64,000 nucleotides of DNA from Parolsenella sp958406235 (GTDB lineage Bacteria > Actinomycetota > Coriobacteriia > Coriobacteriales > Atopobiaceae), in NCBI RefSeq assembly GCF_039062465.1, contig NZ_JBCLNF010000001.1:1-64000 (forward strand). The letters are read 5' to 3'. Position numbers and translations under genes: made by a program. Of this stretch, positions 18,143 through 27,956 are shown one piece after another (within the stretch, counting starts at the first letter, position 1; every line of letters begins with the position of its first letter). The notes beneath the pieces were generated by a model. It did not search any database. It saw only the letters and a list, made by a program, of their open reading frames with translations, and was not told the DNA's origin.

Positions 18143-19122
18143 TGGAGGCAAGCGTTACCGCCACCCCGGGGAAGACGACGGGGCGTCCGAGCGTTGGGAA
18201 GGCGAGTGGTGGCTCGAGCGAGAGCGAGAGGAGCGAGCGCCTGAACGCGAAGAGGGTGCTCCGCGCGCTTCGCCCCTACGCCGCCATCGCCCCTTCGATC
18301 GTGATCCTTGCGGTCTTCTGGATCTACCCGATATTCGAAATGGGTGGCCTCTCGCTCTATGAGTGGAACCTCGTCAATCCGGAGAAGGTCTTCGTTGGCC
18401 TTCAGAACTACATCACACTGTTCCAGGACGTGCAGTTCCGCCAGACGCTCGTCAGCACGCTGATTTACATGGTCTTTACGGTTGGACTCTCGGTTGTCCT
18501 CGGTATGCTCTGTGCCCTTCACCTCAAGCGCGTGAGCCGCAGGAACCGATTCCTCCAGGCGGTCATCTTCTCGCCCTATGTGATCTCGCTCGCCTCAATC
18601 TCCCTCCTGTGGCTCTGGATCATGAACAGGGATTATGGCCTGCTGAACCAGATCCTGTCCGCCTTCGGGGTGTCTCCCGTCGACTGGCTCGGAGACTCTC
18701 GCGTGGCGCTCGCCTCGCTCATCGCGATCTCCGTCTGGAAGTCCGTCGGGTATGACGCGCTGATCCTCACCTCGGCGTTGCAATCCGTCCCGGAGAACCT
18801 TTACGAGGCGGCGGAGCTCGACCACGCGAAGCCCTGGGCCACTTTTTGGAAGATCACCCTGCCCATCGTGTCGCCGACCCTCTTCTTCCTGGTGATCGTC
18901 GAGGTCATCTCCTCGCTCAAAGTCTTCGAGACGATCCAGATCATGACGCAGGGAGGGCCCCAGAACGCCACGAACACCATCGTGTTTTCCCTCTACCAAT
19001 ACGCGTTCAAGTTCTACAAGGTGGGCTATGCCGCAGCCATCGGCATGGTGCTCCTGGTCCTCGTCGCCATCTTCGCAGTCGTCTACTTCAAGGTGCTCGA
19101 AAAGCGAGTCCACTACCGTTAG
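18142..19122 (+). CDS. ABC importer permease, UgpA/MalF family
   Basis: A 326-residue permease with about 45 hydrophilic N-terminal residues, six membrane segments and the docking loop EAAELDHAKPWATFWKITLP (near residues 224-243). It is the MalF/UgpA half of the channel. Translation starts in a one-base overlap with the ATPase gene; the partner permease follows 10 bp later. Confidence 0.88.
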
Positions 19123-19132
19123 GAGCTATCCT

Positions 19133-19984
19133 ATGCAACCCATGACCAAGCACGGGATGCCGGCGCGCCGTGCCGTCCGCTCGGCGGGGAGGCTCGCGAT
19201 TGACATCCTTCTCGTGCTCGTCTTCTTCTTCCCGTTCTTCTGGATGGTCTCGAGCTCGCTCAAGACGCTTGGCGAGACCATGCAGTTCCCGCCTTCGATC
19301 CTGCCGGCAAATCCGCAGTGGCAGAACTACGCCGACGCGCTGGAGTCCGGCCCCTTTGGGGTCTACCTGAGGAACTCGATCATCGTCACCCTGGCGACGC
19401 TCGTGTGCCAGACGCTCACCGTGATCCCCGCGGCCTACGCCTTCTCGCAGTATCGCTTCCGTGGTAAGAAGGTCCTGTTTGGCATCACGCTCGTCACGAT
19501 GATGGTGCCGGTCCAGCTCGTGTTCCTGCCCATCTTCATCATGTTCTCTCGTTGGCACATGATCAACTCCTATGCCTCCCTGGTGCTGCCGTTCGCCACG
19601 AGCGCCTTCAATATCTTCATGCTGCGCCAGACGTTCAACAAGATGCCGCCGGAACTCATCGAGGCCGCCAAGCTCGACCATGCGAGCGAGCTGACGATCA
19701 TCTTCAAGCTGTTCCTGCCGATGGCAATGCCGACTCTTGTAACCCTGGCGCTGCTGACCTTCATCGGGACCTGGAACGACTACTTTTGGCCCCTCGTCCT
19801 CACCACCAAGGACCTCGCTCGCACGCTGCCCGTTGGCGTCGCTGCACTCAAGGCGTCCGAGTCTGGCGTGAACTTCCACCTGCTGATGGCGGCGAACGTA
19901 GTGCTGACGGCCCCAATCATGGTGGTCTACCTCTTTGCGAACAAGCACATCGTGAAGGCGTTCTCGTACCTGGGCGACAAGTAG
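19133..19984 (+). CDS. ABC importer permease, UgpE/MalG family
   Basis: A 283-residue permease; AGGAG lies eight bases before ATG and overlaps the preceding stop. Six membrane segments and the loop EAAKLDHASELTIIFKLFLP are typical of the MalG/UgpE half. Followed by a 250-bp spacer before the binding protein, unusual within such operons and containing a strong hairpin. Confidence 0.88.
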   Translation: MQPMTKHGMPARRAVRSAGRLAIDILLVLVFFFPFFWMVSSSLKTLGETMQFPPSILPANPQWQNYADALESGPFGVYLRNSIIVTLATLVCQTLTVIPAAYAFSQYRFRGKKVLFGITLVTMMVPVQLVFLPIFIMFSRWHMINSYASLVLPFATSAFNIFMLRQTFNKMPPELIEAAKLDHASELTIIFKLFLPMAMPTLVTLALLTFIGTWNDYFWPLVLTTKDLARTLPVGVAALKASESGVNFHLLMAANVVLTAPIMVVYLFANKHIVKAFSYLGDK

Positions 19985-20009
19985 CGATGCCACGGGCATC
20001 GCACGCGGC

Positions 20010-20216
20010 GCCCGTGCCCGCGCGAGTCGTCCGCGCGCCCGTGCCCGCCCATGCCCGCCCATGCCTGGCCTGTCAGTGCCGCGCGTGCCCAGCGCTGGCC
20101 GGGCCTCCGCCTGACGCATCGCACGTGATCCAAAACAACAGGCTTCTCTCTTGCCCCCTCCGCGGAGGTGGGGGAGTCCTGTGCCGATAACGAAAACCAA
20201 GCCATTACGCACGTGA
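20010..20216. repeat. intra-operon spacer: CCCGTGCCCGCC repeats, hairpin, two GCACGTGA boxes
   Basis: Imperfect copies of GCCCGTGCCCGC and GCCCATGCCC run from 20010 to 20075. A hairpin with CCCCCTCC/GGAGGTGGGG arms lies at 20154-20174. The octamer GCACGTGA, holding the palindrome CACGTG, is present at 20121-20128 and 20209-20216 before the binding-protein gene. The hairpin could stabilise or attenuate mRNA so that binding protein and permease levels differ; the octamers could be operators. Confidence 0.5.
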
Positions 20217-20235
20217 AATCGAAAGGACATCCCTC

Positions 20236-21564
20236 ATGAAGGACCTCTCTCGTCGTCAGTTTGTCAAGCTCGGAGCCACCGCCACGGGCGCCGCCGCGCT
20301 CGCCGGTCTTTCCGCCTGCTCGGGCGACGGCGGCGTGGCCAGCCCTGCTGCCAGCACCTCCTCTGTCGGCACCATCGAGCTCACCTACTGGTACTGCTGG
20401 ACCGACAAGATCAAGGAGAACAACGAGGAGCGTATCCAAGAGTTCAACGATACGATCGGCAAGGAGAAGGACATCCACGTCACCGCAGAGTCTCAGGGCT
20501 CCTACGATGACCTCAACTCCAAGCTCAAGAGCGCTTTCGTCGCTGGCGAGGCGCCTGACGTCTGCGTCATGGTCATCAACTCGACCAAGGTCTTCGCCGA
20601 CGGTGGCATGATCCAGCCGATCGACGAGTTCATCGCCGATGACGACCTCAACGACTTCTGGCCCGGCCTCATGGAGAACTGCAAGGTCGACGGCAAGCTC
20701 TACGGCGTGCCGTACCTGAGGTCGACGCCGATTCTCTACTACAACAAGACGCTCTTCGAGAAGGCCGGCCTCGACGCCTCCACCGCTCCCGCCACCTGGG
20801 ACGATATGGTCAAGGCTTCCGACGCTCTCGCCAAGGTCGGTGTCAAGGGCTTTGGCTTCTGCGCTGACACCTGGCTGCTCGAGGCCTTCTCCTTCTGCAA
20901 TGGTGGCTCTCTCTGGGGAGACGGCATCCTCGGCACGAAGGCGACCTTTGCTGATGACCCCGCGGTCGACATGGTCCGCTGGTTCCAGGACAACGTCGCA
21001 AACCACAACTACTCGTTCGTCGCGGGCACTAACGCCTCTGACACACTCGACTCCAACGCCGCCAACCAGCAGATCGCCATGTGGACCTCCTCGACCGCCG
21101 GCCTCACCAACTATATGAGCGTGGCCGAACAGGGTGGCTATGAGGTGAGCGTTGGCTTCATCCCCAAGAACGCGCAGAACAAGGTCCCGACCGGCGGCTG
21201 CAACCTCGTGATGTGCGGCAGCCTCGAGGGCGAGCGCCGCGAGGCCGCGGCCGAGCTCATCAACTTCATGACGAGCAAGGACTCGAGCGTGAAGAACCAC
21301 CTCAAGACCGGCTACCTCTTGACCCGCCAGTCCGCCTCCGACGACGACCGTATCAAGGACGCCTACTCCGAGACGCCCGAGTACCAGGTCGCCTTCGACC
21401 AGCTCGAGTACGCGGTTGGTGACTGCATGAACTCCGGGTTCGACGAGGCCGCCAAGATCTACATCGACGCGTTTGAGGGCGTCATGAGCACCGGCGAGGA
21501 CCCCGAGGACAAGCTGAAGGCCGCGGCGGAGCAGGCGACCTCCGTCCTCGCCCAGAACGCCTAG
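20236..21564 (+). CDS. UgpB-like extracellular solute-binding lipoprotein
   Basis: A 442-residue binding protein with a twin-arginine signal (SRRQFVK, Arg6-Arg7) and lipobox ending at Cys28 (GLSAC), so probably a Tat-exported lipoprotein. The mature part resembles UgpB-type proteins: STPILYYNKTLFEKAGLD, SSTAGL, a GGCNLVMCG segment and KTGYL. GAAAGGAC lies upstream. UgpB binds glycerol-3-phosphate or glycerophosphodiesters; the linked phosphodiesterase favours a phosphate ester over a plain sugar, but this is inference from context. Confidence 0.85.
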   Translation: MKDLSRRQFVKLGATATGAAALAGLSACSGDGGVASPAASTSSVGTIELTYWYCWTDKIKENNEERIQEFNDTIGKEKDIHVTAESQGSYDDLNSKLKSAFVAGEAPDVCVMVINSTKVFADGGMIQPIDEFIADDDLNDFWPGLMENCKVDGKLYGVPYLRSTPILYYNKTLFEKAGLDASTAPATWDDMVKASDALAKVGVKGFGFCADTWLLEAFSFCNGGSLWGDGILGTKATFADDPAVDMVRWFQDNVANHNYSFVAGTNASDTLDSNAANQQIAMWTSSTAGLTNYMSVAEQGGYEVSVGFIPKNAQNKVPTGGCNLVMCGSLEGERREAAAELINFMTSKDSSVKNHLKTGYLLTRQSASDDDRIKDAYSETPEYQVAFDQLEYAVGDCMNSGFDEAAKIYIDAFEGVMSTGEDPEDKLKAAAEQATSVLAQNA

Positions 21565-21577
21565 GGAGGTATGGCCA

Positions 21578-22840
21578 ATGCATAGGCTTCTTGTCATTTG
21601 TGTGGACGCCCTCTTCACGACCGACCTGCCCGACACGCGCCATCTTCCCGGATTCTCGAGGCTCCTCGAGAACGCGGCGGTCTTCGAGCACGTCGAGAGC
21701 GTCTACCCGACGCTCACCTACGTCTGCCATGCGAGCATCGGATCTGGTTGCTGGCCCGAGCGCACGGGCGTTCCCCACAACCAGAAGCTCGATCCTGCCA
21801 GCAGGAACGAGGAGTGGTACTGGGACTACTCTGCGATCAGGGTCCCGACGGTCTTCGACTGGGCGTCCGAGGCTGGGATGACGACGGCGTCCATCGGGTG
21901 GCCGGTGAGCGCCAACGCCCCCGTCACTTATGACATCCCGGAGATCTGGAAGTGGAGCGCGTATCCCACCGTGGAGGCGGTCTACCGTGACGGTTGCAAC
22001 GACGCCGGCTGGGAGTATGCGTCCCGCTACCTCGACGAGTATGACGTCGCCAACGCGACCCACCCCTCGTATGACGAGTTCGAGGTACGTTGCCTCGAGG
22101 ACCTGATTCGCGAACGGGCGCCCCAGGTCATCCTCGACCACCAGGCTCACCTCGACCACGTGAGGCACGTCGCGGGCAACCACGCCCCCGAGGTGCAGGA
22201 GGCGCTCCGCCTGCACGACGGGTGGCTCACGCGCACCTTTGACGCCCTCGAGGATGCGAATGTGCTCGACGACACCGTGATCTGCGTCCTTGGCGACCAC
22301 GGCCACCTTGAGGTGGACTACAAGCTCTCCGCCAACGTGCTCCTCGCCAAGGCCGGCCTTCTCGAGGTCGACGAGGCGGGGGAGGTCAGCTCCTGGAACG
22401 CCTACGTGCAGTCCGGCGGCATCTCCGCCGAGCTCTTCGTGAGAGACGAGGTGTACCTGGAGCCCGCAATGAAGGCCCTCACGCCGCTGTTTGACGAGGG
22501 TTACGTGACTGACGCCCTCACGAACGACGAGGCGAGGCAGCGTTTCCACACCGCCGGGGACTTCTCCTACATCTTCGAGGCTGCCCCGAACTACGCCTTT
22601 GGCGACGACGCGGAGGGCCCGCTCGTGACGCCCGCCGGTGGCGATGACTACAAGTACAGCCTCGCCACGCACGGTCACATGCCCTTCAGGGGGGAGAAGC
22701 CGTGCTTCATCATGGCTGGCCCTGGCGTCAAGCCGGGTCGCTACCAGGGCCTGCGCCTGATCGACGAGGCGCCGACCATGATGAAGGCCGCAGGGATTCC
22801 CTTCGACGAGGCGGCGCTTGATGGAAAGAGCTTCTTCTAG
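21578..22840 (+). CDS. NPP-type phosphodiesterase (alkaline phosphatase superfamily)
   Basis: A 420-residue metal hydrolase of the nucleotide pyrophosphatase/phosphodiesterase group. Metal and catalytic residues seen in order: Asp in VDALF near residue 8, nucleophile Thr in YPTLTYVCH (about 47-51), Asp/His in LDHQAHLDH, Asp-His in GDHGH and a last His in THGH. There is no signal peptide, so it should act on an imported substrate in the cytosol. The start follows GGGAGG and lies 13 bp after the binding protein. It would cleave a phosphodiester brought in by the linked transporter, the role UgpQ plays in other bacteria. Phosphonoacetate hydrolases share the fold, so substrate remains open. Confidence 0.82.
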   Translation: MHRLLVICVDALFTTDLPDTRHLPGFSRLLENAAVFEHVESVYPTLTYVCHASIGSGCWPERTGVPHNQKLDPASRNEEWYWDYSAIRVPTVFDWASEAGMTTASIGWPVSANAPVTYDIPEIWKWSAYPTVEAVYRDGCNDAGWEYASRYLDEYDVANATHPSYDEFEVRCLEDLIRERAPQVILDHQAHLDHVRHVAGNHAPEVQEALRLHDGWLTRTFDALEDANVLDDTVICVLGDHGHLEVDYKLSANVLLAKAGLLEVDEAGEVSSWNAYVQSGGISAELFVRDEVYLEPAMKALTPLFDEGYVTDALTNDEARQRFHTAGDFSYIFEAAPNYAFGDDAEGPLVTPAGGDDYKYSLATHGHMPFRGEKPCFIMAGPGVKPGRYQGLRLIDEAPTMMKAAGIPFDEAALDGKSFF

Positions 22841-22864
22841 GAGAGACTCTGAGAGTGTGCCGGT

Positions 22865-22897
22865 AGGGACGTCCGTCGGAAGGTGGACGTCCCTTTT
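22865..22897 (+). terminator. rho-independent terminator of the Ugp-like operon
   Basis: AGGGACGTCC (22865-22874) pairs perfectly with GGACGTCCCT (22885-22894), ten-base loop, followed by TTT. Confidence 0.85.
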
Positions 22898-23012
22898 CGT
22901 GCTGCCGGGACGGTTGCTCGGGACGCACCTGGTTACGGCGCACATGGAAGTTCGAGGACTGCGGCGATTCAGTGGGTAGAATGAAGGCTCACGCAAAACA
23001 GAAGGAGCTAGC

Positions 23013-23747
23013 ATGATAAAAGCCGTCCTCTTTGACATGGACGACACGCTGCTCGACATCAACCTCACGGCGTTCATGAGCGCCTACGTAGCTGACACGT
23101 CGCGCATCCTCTCGAGCATCTCCGGGGCGCCCACGCTCTTGTTTGGCATGGCGTACGCTCGCGGCTACCTCGCCGTGAGCAATGATGCACGCGCCGATGG
23201 CCTCACCAACCAAGAGGTCTTCAATGCGGAGTTCGAGCGCGTGAGCGGCGTTCCCGTGGGAGACTCGGCCATCGCAGACGCCATCGGCTATTACGAGCGC
23301 GAGATCCTGCCGCGCCGCGGCGCCGGCCTGGTTGCCGCACGCCCGATGCCGGGCGGACTCGACGCCATCGAGCGAGCCGGCGAGCTCGGCCTTTCCGTGG
23401 CGCTGGCGACGAATCCGAGCTTCTCCGAGAACTGCATTCACGCGCGCATGGGCTGGGCTGGCATCGAGGACGCACCGTTTCTTCGCGTGAGCCATTCCGG
23501 CAACTCGACGCGCCTCAAGCCGAAGGCGCGCTATTACGAGGAGTTTGTCTCGGCGATCGGCCTTGCTCCCAGCGAGTGCCTCATGGTTGGCAACGACGCC
23601 CGCCGCGACTTTCCTCGTCCGAACATCGGCATGCGCACCGCCTATGTGGGTCACACCCATCCGCGCCGCGCCATCTGGTGCGGTCGCATGAGCGAGCTCG
23701 CGGACGCCCTCCCTGCGATCATCGACGAGCTCAACCGCGAGGGCTAG
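23013..23747 (+). CDS. HAD-family hydrolase
   Basis: A 244-residue haloacid-dehalogenase-like phosphatase. Motif I is FDMDDTLLD (nucleophile Asp8, acid Asp10), motif II the Thr in ALATNP, motif III the Lys in LKPKARYYEE, and motif IV GNDARRDF. An all-helical cap lies between motifs I and II. AGAAGGAG precedes the ATG by eight bases, and TAGAAT at 22977-22982 is a plausible -10 box. It is a single-gene unit; substrate unknown, typically a phosphorylated metabolite. Confidence 0.85.
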   Translation: MIKAVLFDMDDTLLDINLTAFMSAYVADTSRILSSISGAPTLLFGMAYARGYLAVSNDARADGLTNQEVFNAEFERVSGVPVGDSAIADAIGYYEREILPRRGAGLVAARPMPGGLDAIERAGELGLSVALATNPSFSENCIHARMGWAGIEDAPFLRVSHSGNSTRLKPKARYYEEFVSAIGLAPSECLMVGNDARRDFPRPNIGMRTAYVGHTHPRRAIWCGRMSELADALPAIIDELNREG

Positions 23748-23792
23748 GGAGCGGAGCTGGTGACGCGCCGTGTGCCCCGCTCGCGCGTCGCG

Positions 23793-23878
23793 CCCGCCTC
23801 CGCCCCGCGCCCGCGAGCTTCTGCCCGTCTCCGCCCCGCGCCCGCGAGCTTCTGCCCGTCTCCGCCCCGCGCCCGCCG
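23793..23878. repeat. 31-bp tandem repeat, 2.8 copies
   Basis: Copies start at 23793, 23824 and 23855 with exact 31-base spacing and contain CTCCGCCCCGCGCCCGC. The first two differ at one base. A TAGAAT -10-like box for the following gene lies at 23885-23890, immediately after the array. Confidence 0.85.
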
Positions 23879-23956
23879 CATGGGTAGAATGGAGTCCGTG
23901 TTCCAAACGGCGTCGGCGCGCCACGCGTCGTCGCGTTTCCAAGAAACGGAGCCCCA

Positions 23957-24883
23957 ATGGCAGATCAGAACGGCATTCCCCAGTTTGAGCTGGGCGATCT
24001 TTCGCGCGTGCACCACCTCATCGGCGTCGTCTCCGGCAAGGGAGGCGTGGGCAAGTCGCTCGTGACGGGCATTCTTGCCCGCGAGCTCTCGCGTGCCGGC
24101 AAGACCGTCGCCATCCTCGACGCGGACATCACCGGCCCCTCCATCCCGCACATGTTCGGCATGGCCGACAAGCGCGCCCAGGTCGAGGACGGCCACCTTC
24201 TCCCGTGCATCTCGAAGCATGGCGTCAAGGTCATGAGCGCCAACCTCGTCCTTGAGGACGAGTCTCAGCCCGTCCTGTGGAGGGGTCCCGTCCTCGGCGG
24301 TGCCATCCGCCAGTTCTGGGGCGACACCGCGTGGGGCGACATCGACTACATGCTCGTAGACATGCCTCCCGGAACGGGCGACGTCGCGCTCACCGTCTTC
24401 CAGAGCCTACCGATCGAGGGCATCGTTATCGTCACGAGCCCGCAGGACCTCGTCTCGATGATCGTGGGCAAGGCTGTGAACATGGCCGCCCAGATGAAGA
24501 TCCCGGTCCTCGGCCTTGTGGAGAACATGAGCTACGCGGTTTGCCCGCACTGCGGCGAGCACATCGCGGTCTTTGGCGAGAGCAAGCTCGCGGAGGTCGC
24601 CGCTGGCTACGGTCTGCCCGTGCTCGGCACGCTCCCGATCGACCCGGCCATCGCCGCGGCCTGCGATGACGGCACCTTCGAGGATGCCCTGCCCGAGGGC
24701 CTCCTGTCCGACGCCGTCGCCTTCGCCCTCGACCTCCCCGAGCTCGAGGTTGCCGAGCAGGAGCCCAAGCCTCGCGAGCCCACGATGGCGGAGCGAGCTG
24801 CTGCCGCCGCTGCCGCCTACAAGGCGAAGAAGGCCGAGGCGGCGGGTGGCGATGTCGTCGACGTGACTCCGAGCGAGGTCTAG
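23957..24883 (+). CDS. Mrp/ApbC-type P-loop ATPase (Fe-S cluster carrier)
   Basis: A 308-residue Mrp/NBP35 ATPase. The deviant Walker A SGKGGVGKS (about 26-34) is followed by DADITGPSIPHMFG, DMPPGTGD and NMSYAVCPHCGE, whose CxxC pair bridges a transferred [4Fe-4S] cluster in the dimer. It delivers Fe-S clusters to apo-proteins. The N-terminal MIP18/DUF59 domain of some homologues is absent. The last 40 residues are an Ala/Lys/Glu tail. It may be co-transcribed with the flavoprotein gene starting two bases after its stop. Confidence 0.9.
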   Translation: MADQNGIPQFELGDLSRVHHLIGVVSGKGGVGKSLVTGILARELSRAGKTVAILDADITGPSIPHMFGMADKRAQVEDGHLLPCISKHGVKVMSANLVLEDESQPVLWRGPVLGGAIRQFWGDTAWGDIDYMLVDMPPGTGDVALTVFQSLPIEGIVIVTSPQDLVSMIVGKAVNMAAQMKIPVLGLVENMSYAVCPHCGEHIAVFGESKLAEVAAGYGLPVLGTLPIDPAIAAACDDGTFEDALPEGLLSDAVAFALDLPELEVAEQEPKPREPTMAERAAAAAAAYKAKKAEAAGGDVVDVTPSEV

Positions 24884-24884
24884 C

Positions 24885-26252
24885 GTGGCGACTCGCCGCA
24901 AGACTTCCGCCGGCGCGGCGCGCGCGAGGGAGAGGGAACAGGCCCTCGCTGCCGCCGCTGGCGTTGTTCTGCCCAAGCGCGCTGACGTCGCCGTCATAGG
25001 CGGCGGTGCGTCTGGCCTCGCGTGTGCGATTACCGCCGCCGAGGCAGGCGCCTCCGTCGTCGTGCTCGAGTGCGACCTCGCCTGCGGCAGGACGATCCTC
25101 GCCACGGGCAACGGCCGCTGCAACTTCGCGAACGCCGAGCTCGATTCGGCTCGCTATCGCAATCCCGAGTTCGTCTCCGCCGTCATGGGGGAGCCGGCTG
25201 TCGCGCTCGAGGACATCCTCGGCTTCTTCGCGGGGTGCGGCCTCGTCTGGGCGGAGGAGGAAGGCAGGCTCTACCCGCGCAGCCGCCAGGCAGCGAGCGT
25301 GCGCAACGTCCTTCTCGCTCGCGCGGCGCGTGCTGGCGTCACGTTCGCGTCCGCCCGCGAGGTCACCTCGCTCAGGCGGCGCGATGCGTCTTGGCGCGTT
25401 CGCTTCGATCAGGCCTGGGATGGGCGCTCCTCCTCGTTTGACGCCGGTGCCGTCGTGGTCGCCTCTGGCGGCGGGTCCGCGCTCGTGCGCGGGTTGGGTG
25501 TTTCCGTCGCGGACGAGTCTCCCGTGCTTTGTGCGCTCGCCGCGGTGGGGCCGGCGCCCTCGTTGCTTGATGCTCTTGACGGACGCCGCGCCCGTTGCGT
25601 GGCGTCCCTCACGCGAGGAGGCCGCGTGGTGTTTCGCGAGGCGGGGGAGGTGCTCTTCCGTCCGTACGGGCTCTCCGGCATCATCTCGTTTGACCTGTCG
25701 AGGAGGGCGCGTCCCGGTGACATGGTCGAGCTCGATCTCGCCCCGGACGTGGACGCCTGGGAGGTCGACGCACTCGTCGCGCGCCATCCCGGTGAGGCGA
25801 CTGCCCTTGACGGCATCCTCGACCCGGTGATCGCGGCTGAGCTCATCGCCCTCGCTGGCGGCCCTGGCGCAGATGGCCTCGCCTGGCGCGTGGCACCGCT
25901 CGTGAAGGGCCTGCCCTTCCGCGTGACCGGCCTTGCGGACGAGGCGCATGCGCAGGTGACCCGCGGTGGCATCGACGTCTCCGCACTCTCCGCGGACACC
26001 CTCGCCATTGCGGGTGCGCCTGGGCTCTTCGCCTGCGGCGAGGCCATCGACGTGGATGCCGATTGCGGCGGTTTCAACCTCGCCTGGGCCTGGTCGAGCG
26101 GTCTGCGCGTTGGCGCCGCCGCTGCCGAGGCGGGCATCGCCGCGCGCCCGTCTGTGGGGGAGGCCGAGAAGGACGCCGATGCTGCCGCGCCCGCTGACTC
26201 CCGCGCTTCACGTTCGTCCAGCTCCAACGCAAAGGGAAGCTCCGCATGCTAG
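24885..26252 (+). CDS. BaiN/HI0933-family NAD(P)/FAD flavoprotein
   Basis: A 455-residue flavoprotein of the HI0933/YhiN/BaiN group. The FAD-binding Rossmann motif GGGASGLACAI (about residues 43-53) is followed by the family signature GNGRCNFAN and, near the end, ACGEAIDVDADCGGFNLAWAW. Start is GTG two bases after the mrp stop. BaiN-type proteins have been linked to bile-acid reduction and others to unknown redox steps; no substrate can be assigned. A Lys/Arg/Ala-rich N-terminal tail (about 35 residues) and an Ala/Ser tail at the end are additions to the family core. Confidence 0.85.
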   Translation: MATRRKTSAGAARAREREQALAAAAGVVLPKRADVAVIGGGASGLACAITAAEAGASVVVLECDLACGRTILATGNGRCNFANAELDSARYRNPEFVSAVMGEPAVALEDILGFFAGCGLVWAEEEGRLYPRSRQAASVRNVLLARAARAGVTFASAREVTSLRRRDASWRVRFDQAWDGRSSSFDAGAVVVASGGGSALVRGLGVSVADESPVLCALAAVGPAPSLLDALDGRRARCVASLTRGGRVVFREAGEVLFRPYGLSGIISFDLSRRARPGDMVELDLAPDVDAWEVDALVARHPGEATALDGILDPVIAAELIALAGGPGADGLAWRVAPLVKGLPFRVTGLADEAHAQVTRGGIDVSALSADTLAIAGAPGLFACGEAIDVDADCGGFNLAWAWSSGLRVGAAAAEAGIAARPSVGEAEKDADAAAPADSRASRSSSSNAKGSSAC

Positions 26253-27919
26253 AGATCTCAAACCTCAAGATCGCCCTCGCCAGGCTCGATGGCACGCCCG
26301 AGTCCGAGCGCCGCGCCGTCCGCACGGCGGTCCTCCGCCGCCTGCACGTCGCCCCGGACGACGTCACGGGCGTCGAACTGCGCCGTCGCTCCGTCGACGC
26401 TCGCAAGCGCGACAACGTGCACCTCGCGGTGACGGCGCGGGTGACGCTGCGCGGCGGGGCGAACGCGGAGAGGGCCCTTCTCGCCAAGCTCGCGCGTCGC
26501 AAGAACGACCGCGGTATCCAGCAGGTCGAGGACAATGCGCCGCTGCTCCCGCCACGCGTCGCGAAGACTCCAGCCCACCGGCCCGTCGTGGTCGGTGCGG
26601 GCTGCGCGGGCCTTTTCTGCGCGCTTGCGCTCGCGTCCGCCGGGCTCGACCCCATCCTGGTCGAGCGCGGTGACGATGCCAGTCGCCGTGGCGAGGCCGT
26701 CCGCCGCTTCAACGAGACGGGCGAGCTCGACTGCGAGAACAACATCCAGTTTGGCGCGGGCGGCGCCGGAACCTTCTCCGACGGCAAGCTCACCACCGGC
26801 ACGAAGAGCGTTCTGCACCGCCTCGTTCTCGATACCTTCGTGGAGGCGGGCGCTGCGCCAGAGATCGCCTGGGACGCGAAGCCGCACATCGGCTCGGATG
26901 TCCTGCCGGGTGTTGTTGACCACATCTGCGCGCGCATTCGCGAGCTTGGCGGCGAGATCCGCTTCCGCACGAGGCTCGCGGGCATTGACATGGCGGGCGG
27001 CACCACCTCGCCGCGTGTCGAGGCCGTCTCCCTCGAACGCCGAGAGCCGTCCGGCCTTCTCGTGGAGGAGCGCCTTTGCACGGACGCCCTCGTCCTCGCT
27101 TGCGGACATTCCGCTCGCGACGTCTTCGAGCTCCTGCGTGACCTGGGCGTGGCGCTCGACCGCAAGACTTTCGCCATGGGCGTGCGCATCGAGCACCTCC
27201 AGGCTGATATCGACCGCGCGCAGTACGGTCCCTCCGCCGGACACCCCGCGCTTGGGGCCGCGCCCTACAAGCTCGTGGCACATCTCCCGAGCGGCCGCAG
27301 TGCCTACAGCTTCTGCATGTGTCCCGGCGGCTATGTGGTCGCCGCTGCGAGCGAGGAGGGCGGCGTCGTCACGAACGGCATGAGCCTCGCGGCCCGTGCC
27401 GGTGTCAACGCGAACTCGGGGCTGCTCGCCAACGTCTTGCCGAGCGACCTGCCCGGCGACGACCCGCTCGCCGGTATCGAGCTTCAGCGCCAGTGCGAGC
27501 GCGCGGCGTTTGAGATGGGTGGCGGCGGCTACGTCGCTCCGGCGCAGCTCGTGGGAGACTTCCTGCGTCGCGAGGCCTCGAGCGCGGCCGGCCGCGTCAG
27601 GCCCACCTACCCGCGCGGCGTCGCCTGGGGCGAGGTGGACGGGTGCCTTCCGCCCTATGTCGCTGAGACCCTGCGCGAGGCCATCCCCGCCATGGCGCGC
27701 CACCTCCGCGGGTTCGATGACGCCGAGGCCGTGCTCACGGGCGTCGAGAGCCGCTCGAGCTCGCCGGTGCGCGTCACGCGCGGCGAGGGCTTCCAGAGCG
27801 TGAGCCATGCCGGACTCTTCCCGGCGGGCGAGGGCGCGGGCTACGCCGGCGGCATCATGAGCGCCGCGACCGACGGCCTCCGCGTCGCCGATGCCGTGAT
27901 CGCTGCGCTCGCTGGGTAG
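26246..27919 (+). CDS. COG2509-type FAD-dependent dehydrogenase
   Basis: A 557-residue flavoprotein of the uncharacterised COG2509 family. An N-terminal domain of about 95 residues with an alternating Arg/Leu pattern precedes the FAD motif GAGCAGLFCAL, then RFNETGELDCENNIQFGAGGAGTFSDGKL (seen near residues 150-180), CGHSARD and C-terminal GEGAGYAGGIMSAATDG. It overlaps the BaiN-like gene by 7 bp, so the two are coupled. Family function is not established; such proteins are widespread in anaerobes. Confidence 0.85.
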   Translation: MLEISNLKIALARLDGTPESERRAVRTAVLRRLHVAPDDVTGVELRRRSVDARKRDNVHLAVTARVTLRGGANAERALLAKLARRKNDRGIQQVEDNAPLLPPRVAKTPAHRPVVVGAGCAGLFCALALASAGLDPILVERGDDASRRGEAVRRFNETGELDCENNIQFGAGGAGTFSDGKLTTGTKSVLHRLVLDTFVEAGAAPEIAWDAKPHIGSDVLPGVVDHICARIRELGGEIRFRTRLAGIDMAGGTTSPRVEAVSLERREPSGLLVEERLCTDALVLACGHSARDVFELLRDLGVALDRKTFAMGVRIEHLQADIDRAQYGPSAGHPALGAAPYKLVAHLPSGRSAYSFCMCPGGYVVAAASEEGGVVTNGMSLAARAGVNANSGLLANVLPSDLPGDDPLAGIELQRQCERAAFEMGGGGYVAPAQLVGDFLRREASSAAGRVRPTYPRGVAWGEVDGCLPPYVAETLREAIPAMARHLRGFDDAEAVLTGVESRSSSPVRVTRGEGFQSVSHAGLFPAGEGAGYAGGIMSAATDGLRVADAVIAALAG

Positions 27920-27956
27920 AATTGAGTGAGTGGGCGACGAGCGAGAGGAGGGCATC

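Noticed and set aside
23793..23878. CRISPR array, suggested by regular 31-bp spacing
   Set aside because: Copies are contiguous with no spacers, and no cas genes are present.
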